Of a DNA stretch of 64,000 bases, positions 1 to 12,605 are shown piece after piece. Source of the stretch: Mesorhabditis belari (Eukaryota; Nematoda; Chromadorea; Rhabditida; Rhabditidae); the NCBI GenBank assembly GCA_958450365.1, contig CAUEEP010000926.1:744001-808000 (forward strand), in the 5' to 3' direction. The notes under the pieces are model-generated. The model was not told where the DNA came from and did no database searches. It worked only from the letters and a program-made list of their open reading frames with translations. How positions within the stretch are numbered: the stretch's first letter is position 1; every line of letters starts with the position of its first letter. The translations under genes were made by a program, and so were the position numbers.

Positions 1-1064
1 TTGTCGCTATTCAACTGAATAAAGCATATATATATATATATATATATAGATTTACGTAGCCAATATTTTATGCAAAATTATGTTTCCTATTGTTTTTTTA
101 TAAAAAAAACTACATTTTCTGATTTCTAAAAATATCTAAAAATATTCGAATCTGATATTGCAAAAGAATTGTCGAGAATCAACATGCCGATCAAAATTCT
201 TTGTTTTTTTCGGAGTTGATTCCCTCTGTTTTCTCTCGTCTATCTCAGTTGCAATCTGGTGAAAAAAAGAGAGGGAAAAAAATGGTTGTGTGAAAAGGGA
301 AAAGTTTCTCTTTTTTTGGCCGCTTTTTTTTGGGGAAATGGATGTGAGGAATGAAAAGTGGGCATTCATTTGTCAATTCTCTTTCTTTTTCTCAATCCTT
401 TCCTTCTCATTTCTGCTAGAAGTGGGGAAATTTTCGAGAAATATGAGTATAGATGTTAACGAGGAGAATGGCTCAATATGGTTGAGTATTTATCACGGAT
501 CACACTTTAGAGCTGACTATGAGGTTTTCAAAGATCCGTACTATGTAGTTTATGTTTCAAATAATTTAAAAGAGCTTTATTTAGATAATAAGCTAAGTAT
601 ATATTGTTTAGCCTTTGTAAAGCTTGAATAACTGTAAGCTTCAAGCTGTAAAGTAAAGCTTGAATAACTAGTTTGTATTATATTTAGTTGATGAGGAAAG
701 ATGGGTTCTGCTCTTCTTCCTTTGCCTTTTTGGGTCATTAACTACAACATTTTCTTATTCATAGAATGAAAAAGATCCCTGAAATTCAGAAAAATGGAAT
801 GAAATAGGAATTCAGTAGAGAAAAGAATTCGCAGAACACATTTCGCAACCTAGAGGACCTAGAGAAGACAAAGAATTTGCGGTTTAGGAGGAATTTTACG
901 ATGACTAAGCGACTTTCAGGGGAACGAAGATCCAATTAGCAACAAGAGATCCATAGAAAATTAAGAATATAAAAATATAGCTATTATTCAATTGATTGGT
1001 TTATAAAATTGCATATAAGACTTATAAAGATAGGCAGAATGTTACTGGATAACGAGAATAGACC
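1..1064. other. AT-rich intergenic stretch
   Basis: No gene is supported here. A short (TA)n run sits at about 25-49. An open stretch on the plus strand (ATG at 444, stop near 630) reads like protein over about 60 residues but has no splice, promoter or family support, so I do not call it. Confidence 0.5.
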
Positions 1065-1545
1065 TACTTTAAATACTGTAATACTACCCCACCCCTATAA
1101 TGACGGTGCGGAGTGTTGCGTAGTCTAGCTTTGAACGCGTTTTTCTCGACACTGGTTTATGCTACAATGCACGCTTAGGTATCAAAAAATAGCTGGAATT
1201 CAGGGCTATTTTTTGATACCAAAGACGCATTTTTTGAAAGTACGGGCGCTTTGAAAAAAAATGAAATACTAAAAAACTTTTGCGACTACGCGACTGTACG
1301 AGGGGGGTGGGGTACTATTACAGTATTTACGGTAATTACTCTAGATTTACTAAATAGCTTAGTACTAAATAGCTGCATAGTTAGTTTTCTAAATAGCTAA
1401 ATAGCTAAATAGTTTAGTTTTCTATTTTACATTAATAAGCAATACTATATAGTCTTAAGAATAAGCTAAAATAGTTCTACATTTCAATAAATAAACAAGT
1501 AATACTATGTAAAAAGTACTTTTGTAGTACTTGGAAGTGGGGTTT
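1065..1545. mobile_element. MITE-like interspersed element, copy 1
   Basis: A roughly 270 bp core (about 1066-1337) has inverted ends around the string TACTGTAATA..TACCCCA and an internal hairpin built on GGTATCAAAAAATAGCT near 1178 and its complement near 1204. The similarity to a second copy at 51687-52182, in the opposite orientation, continues past the core to about 1545 and includes GTAGTACTTGGAAGTGGGGT. No transposase is present, so it is non-autonomous. The family is not one I can name. Confidence 0.7.
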
Positions 1546-1859
1546 GATTGCGGGGAAAAGAGAATAGAAATGAAATAAAAGAGAGGAATGGGTGTGTGAA
1601 TTGAATGAAAGGCGATGAAAGGAAAGAAAAGAAGAATCCATTCTATTTAGGAAGAATCCATTCCATTCTATTCTATTCCACTCTCCCTCGAAAATCTCTC
1701 CATTTTCTGACCACAACAATCCATCTGATGATTGGTGATGACCAATCTATGCAAATGTACTTCGGATATAATTTACAGTTTAACATATAGCTCTTGGATT
1801 ACTTTTGTTTAAAAAAATTTTATTTAAACAAGTAATTTGAAGCGTGTAAGGCTTGAAAC

Positions 1860-2058
1860 TTGAACTTGAACTTGAACTTGAAATTTACAGTAAGCAGTAA
1901 ACAGTTACAAGCAGTAAACAGTTACAAGCAGTAAGCAGCTACAAGCAGTAAGCAGCTACAAGCAGTAAGCAGCTACAAGCAGTAAGCAGCTACAAGCAGT
2001 AAGCAGCTACAAGCAGTAAGCAGTAAGCAGTAAGCAGTAAGCAGTAAGCAGTAAGCAG
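1860..2058. repeat. Nested minisatellites (CTTGAA, 17-mer, 7-mer)
   Basis: A few TTGAAC hexamers run into about six 17-bp units of the type TACAAGCAGTAAGCAGC, which then degenerate into about seven AGTAAGC heptamers. The 7-mer is part of the 17-mer, so the array shows stepwise repeat growth. Confidence 0.85.
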
Positions 2059-2538
2059 CTTGTAAATTTCAAGTTCTTAGTTAGAGCAGTGGTTACTCAA
2101 CGTTTTCTAAAAGGTATACAAAGCTACCGTAATTGTTAGCTACTAAAGCGTAAAGCTACTAAATCTTAATTTAATCTCAATCCTAATCTTAAATATTAGA
2201 GTTGATGAAGCTCATTGATCTATTGGATCTATTGAATAAATGAAAGGATACAGTTGAAGTACTACAGTACTACAGTACAGTTAGGAAACATTTCAGGCAA
2301 GCAATTTCTTAATTTTACAAAAATCTATGTGAAGATAAAAGTTTTTGAAAGAAAATACTCTTTGAGGCCACACAAGTGTGTGAATTCAAATGAATATTTA
2401 CACACCCAGCTGGCCTCATTGGGAAAAAAGGGGAAATTTAGAGGGAAAGCTGGATGGAAAGGAGATTGCACGTGTCACTTTTGGATAGAATTCTTTGGAA
2501 GGAAAAAAAGGTTTGAAAAGATTTTCAACCCAACTCAC

Positions 2539-3716
2539 CCTCAAGACGCTTGTCGTGTTGACTGAAGCGGCCGAATTGCTCACCACACATTGATAGTAAC
2601 TGAAAACAAAAATGAAAAAGCTATTTTAATGAAATTTGCCGAGATTTACCTTTTTTACTTGTTTTGTTTTATTTCTAATACTTTTTGTTCTGATTTTTAA
2701 GTGATTTTTGAAGTTTTTTCTTCTTTCCTCTTATCTTTCCCTCTTTCTCTCAGCAGATTAAGCTATCGAATAGCTCAGTGGTTAGAGCAGTGGTTGCTCA
2801 GCCGCTTGAGGCTCAGCTCAGCCGCTTGAGGCTCAGCTCAGCCGCTTGAGGCTCAGCTCAGCCGCTTGAGGCTCGGCTCAGCTCAGCTGCTGCAGTGAAA
2901 CTAAGAGATCGGGGTACAATCCCCTCTCCGGAAATCTATTTTTACTTGCCAATTCCTTCATTTCTTTAATAGTGCTTTTCTTTATTTGATAAACTACCCG
3001 CTGTCGAGAACATCGAGATGTTGAATGACGAGACGGGAAGAATTCTCTCTCGTTTTGATCTTTATTCGACGCGATTTCTCGACGAGAGCTTGGTTCTTTA
3101 ACCAACTGAAAAGGGTAACTTTTAAAGGATAATAATGCCAACTCCAGAATCAATGCTTTTTCCTAAAGGCATTTTTTAAACTAGATTTACTTATCGACTA
3201 AGTTAACGGGCAAATTGAAATCACAGATAACTGAATATTCTAGTATTTTTAGCCAGTTTTCTAGCTATCGTAATCGATTTTTATTCACCGATAAATCTAG
3301 CTTAGCATCTCTTTTGCTACGTTTCAAGAAGAATTTTGTGATATTCAGTCTTGTTCGCTGGATACTTGTTAAACTAATTTATTGTAGGATATTGTAGTCA
3401 GACAAAATTTAATCTAACAATAAATTTTTACCTGAAAGTCAGCGGTGGAGTGCCGAGCGCCTCACATCGGAAACGGACCTGAAGGCAGAAGTTTAAAAGC
3501 TTCAATTAAAAAGTTTAAAAGCTTTAAAAGCTTTAAAAACATAATCTCTTCACCAACCTCATCACCCAAATCTTTTGTGAGATTTCGAAGCTCAGAAGCC
3601 AATCGAATATAGGGTCTCGATGTGGATGGGAGTCCGTCTTTTCTAGAATCTCCATCATTCTCTTCTTTTTGTTGGGTCACTTTTTCTATTGAACTCTCTG
3701 TGCTGTTCGTGCTCAT
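2539..3716 (-). CDS. Unrecognised gene, three exons, 3' part not found
   Basis: Three minus-strand exons fit together without phase conflict. Exon 1 is 3558-3716 (53 codons from ATG at 3716, donor GTTGGTG). Exon 2 is 2998-3105 (36 codons, acceptor CTTTTCAG). Exon 3 is 2539-2599 (20 codons plus one base, acceptor TTTTCAG, donor GTGAGT). The peptide is charged and low in hydrophobics: it starts [20 protein letters not shown], has a helical-looking stretch [16 protein letters not shown], and ends in this window with [19 protein letters not shown] see no known domain. The remaining 3' exons would lie left of 2539 and could not be picked out, so the gene may be longer than the window or broken. 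The tRNA-like sequence at 2767-2935 lies in intron 2. Consistent splice sites are the only argument for it. Confidence 0.45.
2767..2935 (+). other. tRNA-like sequence with internal 20-bp tandem array
   Basis: The 5' part TAGCTCAGTGGTTAGAGCA is a textbook D-arm/A box. The 3' part GGGGTACAATCCCC resembles a T-arm/B box. Between them, where the anticodon region should be, about four copies of the 20-mer GCTCAGCCGCTTGAGGCTCA are inserted (about 2795-2884). The acceptor strands do not pair. It is a tRNA-derived pseudogene or SINE-like copy, not a working tRNA. The same D-arm string occurs at about 48387. Confidence 0.6.
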
Positions 3717-4527
3717 CTTTGCATTTGGATCCTTTAAGGAATTAATAATTTTGGTAGAGGATTTCAAGAAATGAAAATAGAAAAAAAAGAAATTATTATG
3801 AAAAGAAGAATTTGTGGAATTTGATGTGCACAGATTTGACACAGAAAAGTTTATATAAAGATTTGTGTACCAAAAATAAAGACTTGCTTTAAGATGATAA
3901 GGTATTGAATAGATTTTCCAAAGTCTTTCTATGATAAATGCTAGTAATAGTTAGATAATAGTACTATTGGCATAGCCAAATGATTGGGATTAAGGCGAAA
4001 AGAAAGGGGGAAATGGGTAATTGAATTGCCACCCATTCCTCTTTTCAGCTTTTGCAGAAATTGCAATTGAAGTCGTCAAATGTTCGTTCAACAACTATAG
4101 ATAAAAAAAATTTAAAATTAACAGATCTACGACGATTAACAGACGTAAAATTTAAGAGATCAATTTGATTTGAAAAGATTTGGCCAAAAGGATTTCGTTC
4201 GTTTACAAACATTTCACGAAAGACAAAGAAGCAAAAAAAATGATGAAGAAATGAAAAAAAGGAAAAGAGGACACACGTAAAATGAAACCCAATTTGAAGA
4301 CAGAAAAGGAAATGGGTTTGGGGGAAGGTCCGGGAAGGTCCAGAAGAGCCACTTGACCCTGGTCATTCCCCTTCAGGGTTCTCTGTCATGCTCTTCATTA
4401 CTTGATGAACATGGTTTAAAGATGAAAAAGTATTGATGGATTTATAATGACGTAAAATTTTACTCGTTTGATCTTCAGCGTTTTCTAAAACGTGAAAACT
4501 TTCGAGAATCTTATCTCTAATTTTAAC
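3717..4527. other. Intergenic stretch, no feature seen
   Basis: AT-rich sequence with purine-rich patches. I see no exon, tRNA or tandem repeat that I can support. Confidence 0.4.
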
Positions 4528-4965
4528 CAATACGGTTCTTTTCCAATACGGTTCCAATACGGTTCCAATACGGTTCCAATACGGTTCCAATACGGGTCCA
4601 ATACGGTTCCAATAGGGTTCCAATACGGTTCCAATAGGGTTCCAATACGGTTCCAATACGGGTCCAATACGGTTCCAATACGGGTCCAATACGGTTCCAA
4701 TAGGGTTCCAATACGGTTCCAATAGGGTTCCAATACGGTTCCAATAGGGTTCCAATACGGTTCCAGTACGGGTCCAATACGGTTCCAATAGGGTTCCAAT
4801 ACGGTTCCAATAGGGTTCCAATACGGTTCCAATACGGGTCCAATACGGTTCCAATACGGGTCCAATACGGTTCCAATAGGGTTCCAATACGGTTCCAATA
4901 CGGTTCCAATACGGTTCCAATAGGGTTCCAATACGGTTCCAATACGGTTCCAATACGGTTCTTTT
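4528..4965. repeat. 11-bp minisatellite, about 39 copies
   Basis: The unit is TTCCAATACGG with variants in the last bases (ATAGGG, ACGGGT). Because 11 is not a multiple of 3 and no unit makes a stop, all three minus frames stay open and spell a repeating EPYWNRIGTVL-type peptide. This is a by-product of the repeat, not a coding signal. Flanking DNA has no exon evidence. Confidence 0.95.
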
Positions 4966-5792
4966 TTTGATCTAATACCGTTCCAATACGGCTCTTTTTC
5001 TAATCAAACAAATCAGCTTTTTGTAATGAAAATGAAAATAGATTAATTGGAAAAACTAGAGACAAGATTACGGTAGTTTTCAAGACGTTTTTGAGACGTT
5101 TTAGAATACGATTTAAAACTGTAGTAATACAGCTTCAAAAGTGATCAGAGAATACAAATTTGAGATTAAGAAAGGTGTTGGAATGCAAAGCTCACAAAGT
5201 TTTACTTTAGGATTTCTAAAAATACTTTAAAATTGCAATGTTGCAAAAGCACAAGTAAACCCTTTCCTTTCTCTGTCACACTCGCAAATAATCGATGTCG
5301 TTACGGGGTAGATGAGCAAATATTTTCCCATCGCCTTTTCATTTGATGATGAGGAAAAGAGAGGAGAGCTTTAGTGTACATTTACAAGGTCCCTCTAGGG
5401 ATCGGGTTTATTTGTTCTTTGCTATCTATCTTTAAACACGTGCCCAAGCTGATTCGATGTCCGTTAAAGGATAGGGTTAGTCATTAAGAGTTTATGACTG
5501 GGATTTGATGCGAGATTTCATAGCTTTTTGCAGCAATCGCTCCAGCTTTAGTCACGATATGATAAAACTAAAGCTTTACTTAGTATTTTATCCTTTTTAG
5601 GACAAAAATTTAGAAAACCTTTGTTCCTAAGGCCTAGTGAGTCTTGTCATTAACCAAGACTCAAAAGGTAATCGAAACTATATTGAAAATATTGAAAGTT
5701 ATAATGACAGTAGAATGGTAAGCAGAAGATATTAGTACTTTTTAGAATGACTAATGGCTTTGTGAAACATAACTCGTAAAGAATAAAGTACA
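4966..5792. other. Intergenic stretch, no feature seen
   Basis: No exon or RNA gene is supported. Purine-rich and AT-rich patches only. Confidence 0.4.
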
Positions 5793-6120
5793 CTATAAGG
5801 TAACAAGAAAGGTAATGAAGACTTGCTTTAAGAAGTTCATGATCAAGGTAGGAAGGTAATAGAGACTTGCTTTAAGAAGTTCATGATCAAAGTAACAAGA
5901 AAGGTAATGGAGATTTGCTTTAAGAAGTCCATGATCAAGGTAACAAGGAAGGTAATAGAGACTTGCTTTAATAAGTTCATGATCAAGGTAACAAGGAAGG
6001 GAGACTTGCTTTAATAAGTTCATAATCAAGGTAATAAGAAAGGTAATAGAGACTTGCTTTAAGAAGTCCATGGTCAAGGTGATAAGAAAGGTAATCTACT
6101 TTAAGTAAGTCTCTACTTTC
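5793..6120. repeat. Minisatellite with about 48-bp unit, 6-7 copies
   Basis: The unit begins GAGACTTGCTTTAAGAAGTT and continues CATGATCAAGGTAACAAG. Copies differ by small substitutions and indels. Confidence 0.85.
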
Positions 6121-6593
6121 TTTAAGAAGTCCATAAACCCTCACCATTAAAAACGATAAATATTAATGAACTGTCAGAGTAATCATCATCCCAAAATCGG
6201 CAACACCAAAAAGCGTTCATAAATCTAAATAGGCGAAAGGGCGAGCGGGTAATAAATCGCAGGAAAAGAGAAAGGGAGAGAACAGAGCAATTGGCCATAT
6301 ATTTGCACTAAATGTTGGATGTTGGTTGGTCGTGTGGTAAAGGGTCATACATATCGATAGAGAAAGGGGGAAAAGAGAAAGAGTAAAGGGATGAGATCTC
6401 GACTTCTCTATCTAAGGGAGACAACTGACAGCCTTCTTCCTCTATTGAGCTCATCCCTCATTCCTCCCTCTTCTCCCTTCCGATTCCAATTTCGACTTTT
6501 TTTTTAGACAAATGGAAACAGCCTAACAAACAGCAGCAAGCCTACCTAACAGTCTAGCTTATTGTTTAAAAAAAACTTCTCAATTATACCAAG

Positions 6594-6626
6594 GAATTTC
6601 AATGATCGAATCGATCATTGAAATTC
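6594..6626. repeat. 33-bp perfect palindrome
   Basis: GAATTTCAATGATCGA (6594-6609) and its exact reverse complement (6611-6626) flank a single central A. The arms are 16 bp with no mismatch. Confidence 0.9.
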
Positions 6627-9004
6627 AATCAGTGATCTAGAAAGGCAACAATTTTCGGTGATATCAACAATAACATCAAGAGAAAAAAGAAAAGCTACAA
6701 TGAGATAAGATTTTTAAAAAATGATACAACTCATTGAATCTGCTGCTCCCTGCCCTTTCCTACCCATCCCCTCCCTCACATTGACACAAAGTGACAGCAT
6801 GACCGATCGACTCTCCCTATTTCCACTATAGATTTAAAGGACTCTCCTCTATTGAATGCTTTGAGTAAAAGGAAAGGAATTGATTTTGAAATTGGCACTC
6901 GCATTTAAATGGTTTTTTTTATTATTTTCAACTTTTTAAAAGGATAAGCTTTACAGTAAAATCTGCTTGAAAAGATTTTAAATAAAGTCAATGATTTCGA
7001 AAACTTGAACTGTATCTTTTAGCCGGTAACACTATCTGGACTTTCGCTGTACTTTTTGGAGTTGATTGTTTGACTTTTACGACTTTTTGGGGGTTGAGGA
7101 ATGTTTAAAGAATGAGAAAAGGAACGTTTAATATGAAAATTTCTATACAATATAAAAATTGGATGCAAATTCTGAAACAATAAAACAAAATAGCAGCTTT
7201 AAAGCTATAGGAATTGTGGAGTGAAAATTGAGGATGCATCTCATTTGTTTTCTCTAAAAAGTCACTCAACTAGTATCGGCTTGCGAGAAATGCAATGCAT
7301 TTTAGAAGAAGTAAATACACACAGAAAAAGTTTGCAAGATAGAAAACATTGCTTAGAATAGATTGGCATTGAAAAAGGGTAAAGAAAATAAAGCCAGGAA
7401 AATTCTGGGTTAGATAGAAAAGAGGAAAGGAGATAGTCGGCGAGTACAATCAAATCAAACTAGACAATCAATTTTCAAATCCTAATAACATCTAAATTTT
7501 ATACAGTACAACAGTAACAGTACTTTAGTACACATTAGTACAACAGTACAGTACTTTAGTACAATAGTACAGTACTTTAGTACAATAGTACAGTACAAAA
7601 AATCCGAACAAAGTGGTGTCAAGGCAATAAATTTCGAAAGCGAAAACAAATGGGATCTTGAAGGGATTAGGGGAAATGTGGAGTAGAAATTGAAGACTTG
7701 AAGATATTTTGAGGGAAAGAGACGGGTCACATAAGTGGCATAAGGACATAGCAGATGCCCATTTGCATAGGAAGAGTCTATAGATGGAGTGGATCTAGAA
7801 AAGGGAAAAGAAAGGGAGGAGTCAGTCTCCTTTCATTCACACGAGTCCATAGATTCATGATCGACGAGGCCCCTAGGGGGAGCTGACGGGAAATGGACAC
7901 CTCTACTTGTCCCCTAAATCCACTTAAATCTATGAGACAAATTGAGCGAGGTTATTGATTCGGAAAGAAGGAAACAAAAGGATTACTGCTTTAAAATTTA
8001 GGATTACTGCTTTCAATCTCGTTCTGGATCAAAACGGTTAAAAGAAAGAGTAAGAAGCTAATCAAAGAGTAAGGCTAATGAAAGAGTAAGGCTAATCAAA
8101 GAGTTAAAAGAAAATAAAGCGAACGGAAACAATTCATCACACATCATAAAAAATGGGCTCGTAAAGTGATACAAATGGGGTCAGAGTGGATAGGAGAAAT
8201 GAGATGAGCATAGAAATGATGGGTGATGGGGATGGGATAGAGAAATAGAAAATAGGAGAAGATATCGTAGATCCTAAAGGTTGTGAGGGTGAAGAGATGG
8301 AGAGGGAATGTGTCATTTTAGGGGTCACAAAAGGGGAGGGGTACTGGCAAGGATATTCACTCGAGTAGGGGTCAATCTATAGGAAGAGTCAAAAAGAGAT
8401 GATGGTTATTGCCTGAGGATATTTCTCGAATCGATCAACTTATCAATTGAGCTCTGGACAATTTACTTGATTCAATGACAACTTTGATTCAACATCGCTC
8501 TAAATATGAGCCTTGCACGACTCCAAAGTACAATATACTAGAAAATGTATTTGTATAATGTCAGCTATCAGATTATATATAATCAGCTATCAGATTATAT
8601 TGTATCCTTGTGGAAATCGAGAAATTTTGGAGACTTGAACAGTAGCCTGATAGACCATAAGCCTGATAAACCAGTAAGGACCAGTAAGGAGTAATCCAAA
8701 AGCATTTCTAGCGCATCTTTTCTTAGACCAAGATGTTCAATGGAATGCCATTTCATTTGTACTTGATAGGGTCTCAAAAAGAGTCTCATTTGGGACTTTC
8801 AACTCTCTTCTTTTCATGACTTCTAGAATGAGTCACTTGATTGCTTTTCCGAGTCACTCGAGTTGAAAATGAACTTAACTATTGGTTTCGCCGAAAAGTC
8901 TTGTTTGTCTTTTTGAAATTCTTGTTTATATGTATCCAATGTATCTAATGAATATAAATGAATATAAATGAATATAAAGCCGATCAATCGAGTCGATTTA
9001 ATTT
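6627..9004. other. Gene-poor region
   Basis: Purine-rich tracts alternate with AT-rich DNA. A short array of (AC)AGTACTTTAGTACAATAGT units lies near 7505-7590 and a double TCAGCTATCAGATTATAT near 8560-8600. No exon, tRNA or terminator is supported. Confidence 0.4.
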
Positions 9005-9125
9005 AAAGCCAATCGAGCCGTTCAATCGAGCCGATCACTCGAGCTGATCAATCGAGCCGATCAATCGAGCCGATCACTCGAGCTGATCAATCGAGCCGAT
9101 CAATCGAGCCGATCAATCGAGCTTT
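9005..9125. repeat. 13-bp minisatellite (CGAGCCGATCAAT)
   Basis: About eight to nine units of CGAGCCGATCAAT, with variants CGAGCCGATCACT and CGAGCTGATCAAT. Bounded by AATTTAAAGCC on the left and GAGCTTTAAATAAA on the right. Confidence 0.85.
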
Positions 9126-9589
9126 AAATAAAAAAGATTAACTATGCCATTTAGCTCATTTTTAGACAAATTTGAGTCCAATTTGAAGCAAATCCGAATG
9201 GAAATTCTTGTTTTTCCCAAAATCCTTACAATAGACATAGAACGAAAACGACTTGATGAAATATTATGAAAATTTGTCGACCTGCCTAACCTTTTATTCC
9301 CTATTTTTTTTGCCTTTTGACATCATAATTTTGACAATAGATTTCTGTGAGAGAAAGTGCTCAAATCGGCTTTGAGTTTTATTGTTTTTTACTGCTCGAC
9401 TTTAAACTTTTAAAAAAAATTAATTAAAGCTAGCTTTTCAGAATTTCTTAAACGGTAATTTGTAAATAAATAATAGGATGGGTATTTTGGAGGTTGGGTG
9501 GGGTCGCTTTTATCTTGACTTATTTAGATCGAATGTTTTGAGTGGTTGTCTTGATATCTTTTATCCACCTATTCGAGGGGAAATCAAAT

Positions 9590-10046
9590 ATCAAATATGC
9601 TTACACTTTTAGAGCATTTACAACATTTTTCAACTTTCATATTGCCGCTTTTTATTTGATTTTCAAGTGTAAACAGCTTTGAGGTAGGCGTTTAAAGGAC
9701 ATGAGATTAAAGATTAGGACATGAGACACTTAAAGGACATGAGATTAGGTTAGAATTACCAGAAACTTATTAAAACAGTCGCCAATCTATTAAGCATATA
9801 TGATTCCCCTAGAATAGATAAAAGAATAGATAAATCAATACAATTACTCAAAACATTAGATCCAACTAAGCCAGGATACAAGTCAAATATGCTTACACTT
9901 TTAGAGCATTTAAAAAGCATTTAAAAAGCATTTAAAAGCATTAAAGAGCATTTAAAAAGCATTTAAAAAGGAAAAAAGATCATTTAAAAGCATTAAAGAG
10001 CATTAAAAGCAAAATGAAAGCATGCTCTAAAAGTGTAAGCACATTT
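9590..10046. repeat. Dispersed direct and inverted copies plus AGAGCATTTAAAA array
   Basis: The string CAAATATGCTTACACTTTTA occurs near 9593 and 9886 in direct orientation. Its reverse complement, TCTAAAAGTGTAAGCACATT, is near 10025. Between the last two lie irregular copies of AGCATTTAAAA. Confidence 0.75.
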
Positions 10047-10775
10047 GAAGCACAATCTCAACCACGAAAGTATCGGATTTTCTGATAAAACAAATCATAA
10101 ATCGATTGGTTTATTATTTATTTCAAAAATTAAACTTTAAAAAAGCGGACAAGACTTTCCGGCCAGAAGAAGAGCTTCAAAAGCAAAAAGTATTGATAGC
10201 TGAATTAGCTTTTAAAGTGATAGCATTCAAGAGTTGAAGGGTTTACATAAATGTAATGCTGTCGTTGTAATCCCAAATTCGAATGGTAATGCTGTCGATT
10301 GTCAATCCATTTTTAAAAGAATTTCGGCAATTTGGTCCCATGGGCAATTTGGAGGGAAAAGATCGAAAGAAGGGAAAAAGGATAGAACGAAATGACGGGA
10401 AATTTGATAGGGATGAGAAGGGGAAGATGGGAGCCATTCAATGAACATTCAATGAACATTCAATGAACACAAATGTTCAAAACACTCACTCACCAAGAAC
10501 TAGACTTCGCCTGTATCTGTTAAGATCTGGATTATTTGTATTTTTTTTTAAAAACTATGCTAGAAAGGGAATTTTCCCGTTGTAGTGTACTGATAATGGT
10601 ATACTTTGTGCTTGAAAAAGTAAAAGCATCCTTTTGACACACTTGAAAAGTTGGCATTCCACTTTTTCATGCTTTCTTAGGGTTTCTATGGTTAAAAATT
10701 TCAATTTTTGAAAGTTTCTTGTTTCAAAACAAAGATGAAATGCATAAGTTTTGTTTTGTAAACGAAAAAACTCAC

Positions 10776-10855
10776 GTCGAGTTATAATCTCCAAAAACGA
10801 CTCCCTCATCATCGGGTGGTTCAATAAAGAGATCATCATCTGGACGGGGTGACAT
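10776..10855 (-). CDS. Isolated first exon of an unrecognised acidic protein
   Basis: An ATG at 10855 follows an AATTTAG acceptor by a few bases, as expected for trans-splicing or a short 5' UTR. The exon encodes 26 codons plus two bases beginning MSPRPDDDLFIEPPDDEGVV and ends at a strong GTGAGT donor. It is acidic and proline-rich and has no recognisable domain. I could not find the next exon to the left. It is either the start of a gene with long, repeat-filled introns or a gene remnant. Confidence 0.35.
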
Positions 10856-11135
10856 TTCTCTATCTAAATTTACAAGCATTACAATTACAAGCACCAATCT
10901 AGAAACTCTTGAGTACTTACAAGTTGTTAGCTGTTTGCAAGTCAATCAAAATCTATCCATCCTTCATTTTTGCATATTTAACTTGATGCAATAGTTGGAA
11001 CTAAGGCAAATTAAAAAATTTAAGCGTTATCACTTGCTACTTGCATTTAGTTCTTTTAAACAGTTCTAGTATTCTGGTTCTAGTAAACAGTCTCTAGTAT
11101 TTCTAAAGCCAAAACGGAACTAGTGCAGATCAAAA
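10856..11135. other. AT-rich intergenic stretch
   Basis: No feature supported. Confidence 0.3.
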
Positions 11136-11207
11136 GGTCGCTGCCGGGACTCGAACCCACGACCTTTCGCTTACCGACCAACGGTGCTAACCATTACACC
11201 ACAACCC
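11136..11207 (-). other. tRNA-like sequence (pseudogene)
   Basis: Read on the minus strand it has an A box GTAATGGTTAGCA, a potential anticodon loop GTCGGTA, and a T-arm/B box GGGTTCGAGTCCC. Six of seven acceptor pairs can form. The anticodon stem pairs poorly and the loop is not seven bases in any clean fold, so it is probably not functional. Confidence 0.5.
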
Positions 11208-12605
11208 ACTTGATCCCCCTATTCGAGAGGGAGTTAAGTCAATGCTTATTCATCAAGTCAGTGCCGACTGGAATCACCAAATTCATGTTTGTAGACACCG
11301 GAATCCTATCCATTTTCTACTCTACACTAGCTGTGTAGAGCTCTACACTACTCTACACTACACATAACGATACAATAACCTCATAAATTAAATATTAAAT
11401 AATTCAACTATTCGTATTAAAAGATGAACACTTTTACGTGAAAAAGTGCCTAAATGCAAGTAGCAAGTGATAAGTAATCAAATTTTTAACGACAATCATT
11501 AAATTTAAAGTTTTTACAGATGCAACAGCTATTAGTTGACTCACCAATTTATGCCTGTCACTCAATCAAATGAATTCTCTACTCGATGTTGTCATCTTTT
11601 GAAAATATCGCCTTTCCAATTTGAAATCTAAATTTCTTGAATTTTTAAACGATTTTATACTTTTGATGAACGATCTTTAAGAATTAAACTTCAAAAATAA
11701 GAATGTTCGGAAAAGAAGAAAAGTAAAAGAATGAAAAAAGATCTCAAGTTTTCAAGAGAGGAATTTGTGTTCACACCTCCTTGATTTTGAGAGTTTTCAA
11801 AGAGGAAAAGCCGATCGGAGAGAGGGATTCTTTGATTGAATTGATCATTGAAGAGAATTGAGTGACCAGTAAAATCAATAGCAAATCGCAAATATTGAAA
11901 AACATTTAAAACAAGTAATCAAGATCTTCGTTTCACTTTCAAAGGCAATAAGCAGCAAAAAGAGCAATGAAGAAGATCATTGAGAAAATTTGAAACTTTT
12001 TGAGTTTCAAACTCAAAAAGTTCTTCTGAAATTCAATGTTATTCTAAAGTTATTCTAAATTCTAAAGTTAGTACCAAAATTTCATAGTGTTCTTGATGTT
12101 TTTCGAATGACATTTCGAATTCTTGTTGACAGTTCTTGACGATAAAATCTGTGAATTTTGAAGTTAAGACAAGTTCTCCTAAAATTCCATAGAGCAGTGA
12201 TTGAGTTGAAAGCACCTAGTCATTTCACTGAGTGAAAAATGAAGAAAGGAGACCCATTCATTCACACACAAACCAAGATCGATGTGGGGGCATTTTGAGG
12301 AAAAGAAAAGAGAGAAGGAAAAAGAGAAAGAGGAAGAGAATGGATGATTGAGAGAAGAGAGCGCAGATCTTCCAATGAAATGACACAAACAGAAACACGA
12401 ATCGAGAAAAGAAAGCATGTTCCTTTTCAAGAGAAATACTCTTATTTGTGAACGACTCACAATGCTTGATTAGTCGACAGTGGTCAGTTGGGTACGGGTT
12501 TTGGAAATTTTGACTTGAGGATATTGTTTTTCTTTCTTTTTTTCTTTCTTTTTTCTTTTAAAAGAGCAAAAAGAGATCATTTGCCTCTAATCAAATGACT
12601 CTAAT
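11208..12605. other. Gene-poor region
   Basis: No exon or RNA gene is supported. Several open stretches here are Phe/Ser-rich translations of pyrimidine-rich DNA and are not coding. Confidence 0.4.

Noticed and set aside
290..631. Plus-strand open frame of about 113 codons (MSIDVNEENGS.. part)
   Set aside because: First half is translated poly-pyrimidine; no splice sites, no family, AT-rich context.
4363..4953. Long open frames spelling EPYWNRIGTVL repeats
   Set aside because: They are produced in all three frames by the 11-bp minisatellite and have no start, splice or composition support.
9005..9125. CRISPR-like regular spacing
   Set aside because: No unique spacers; it is a plain tandem array in a eukaryotic genome.
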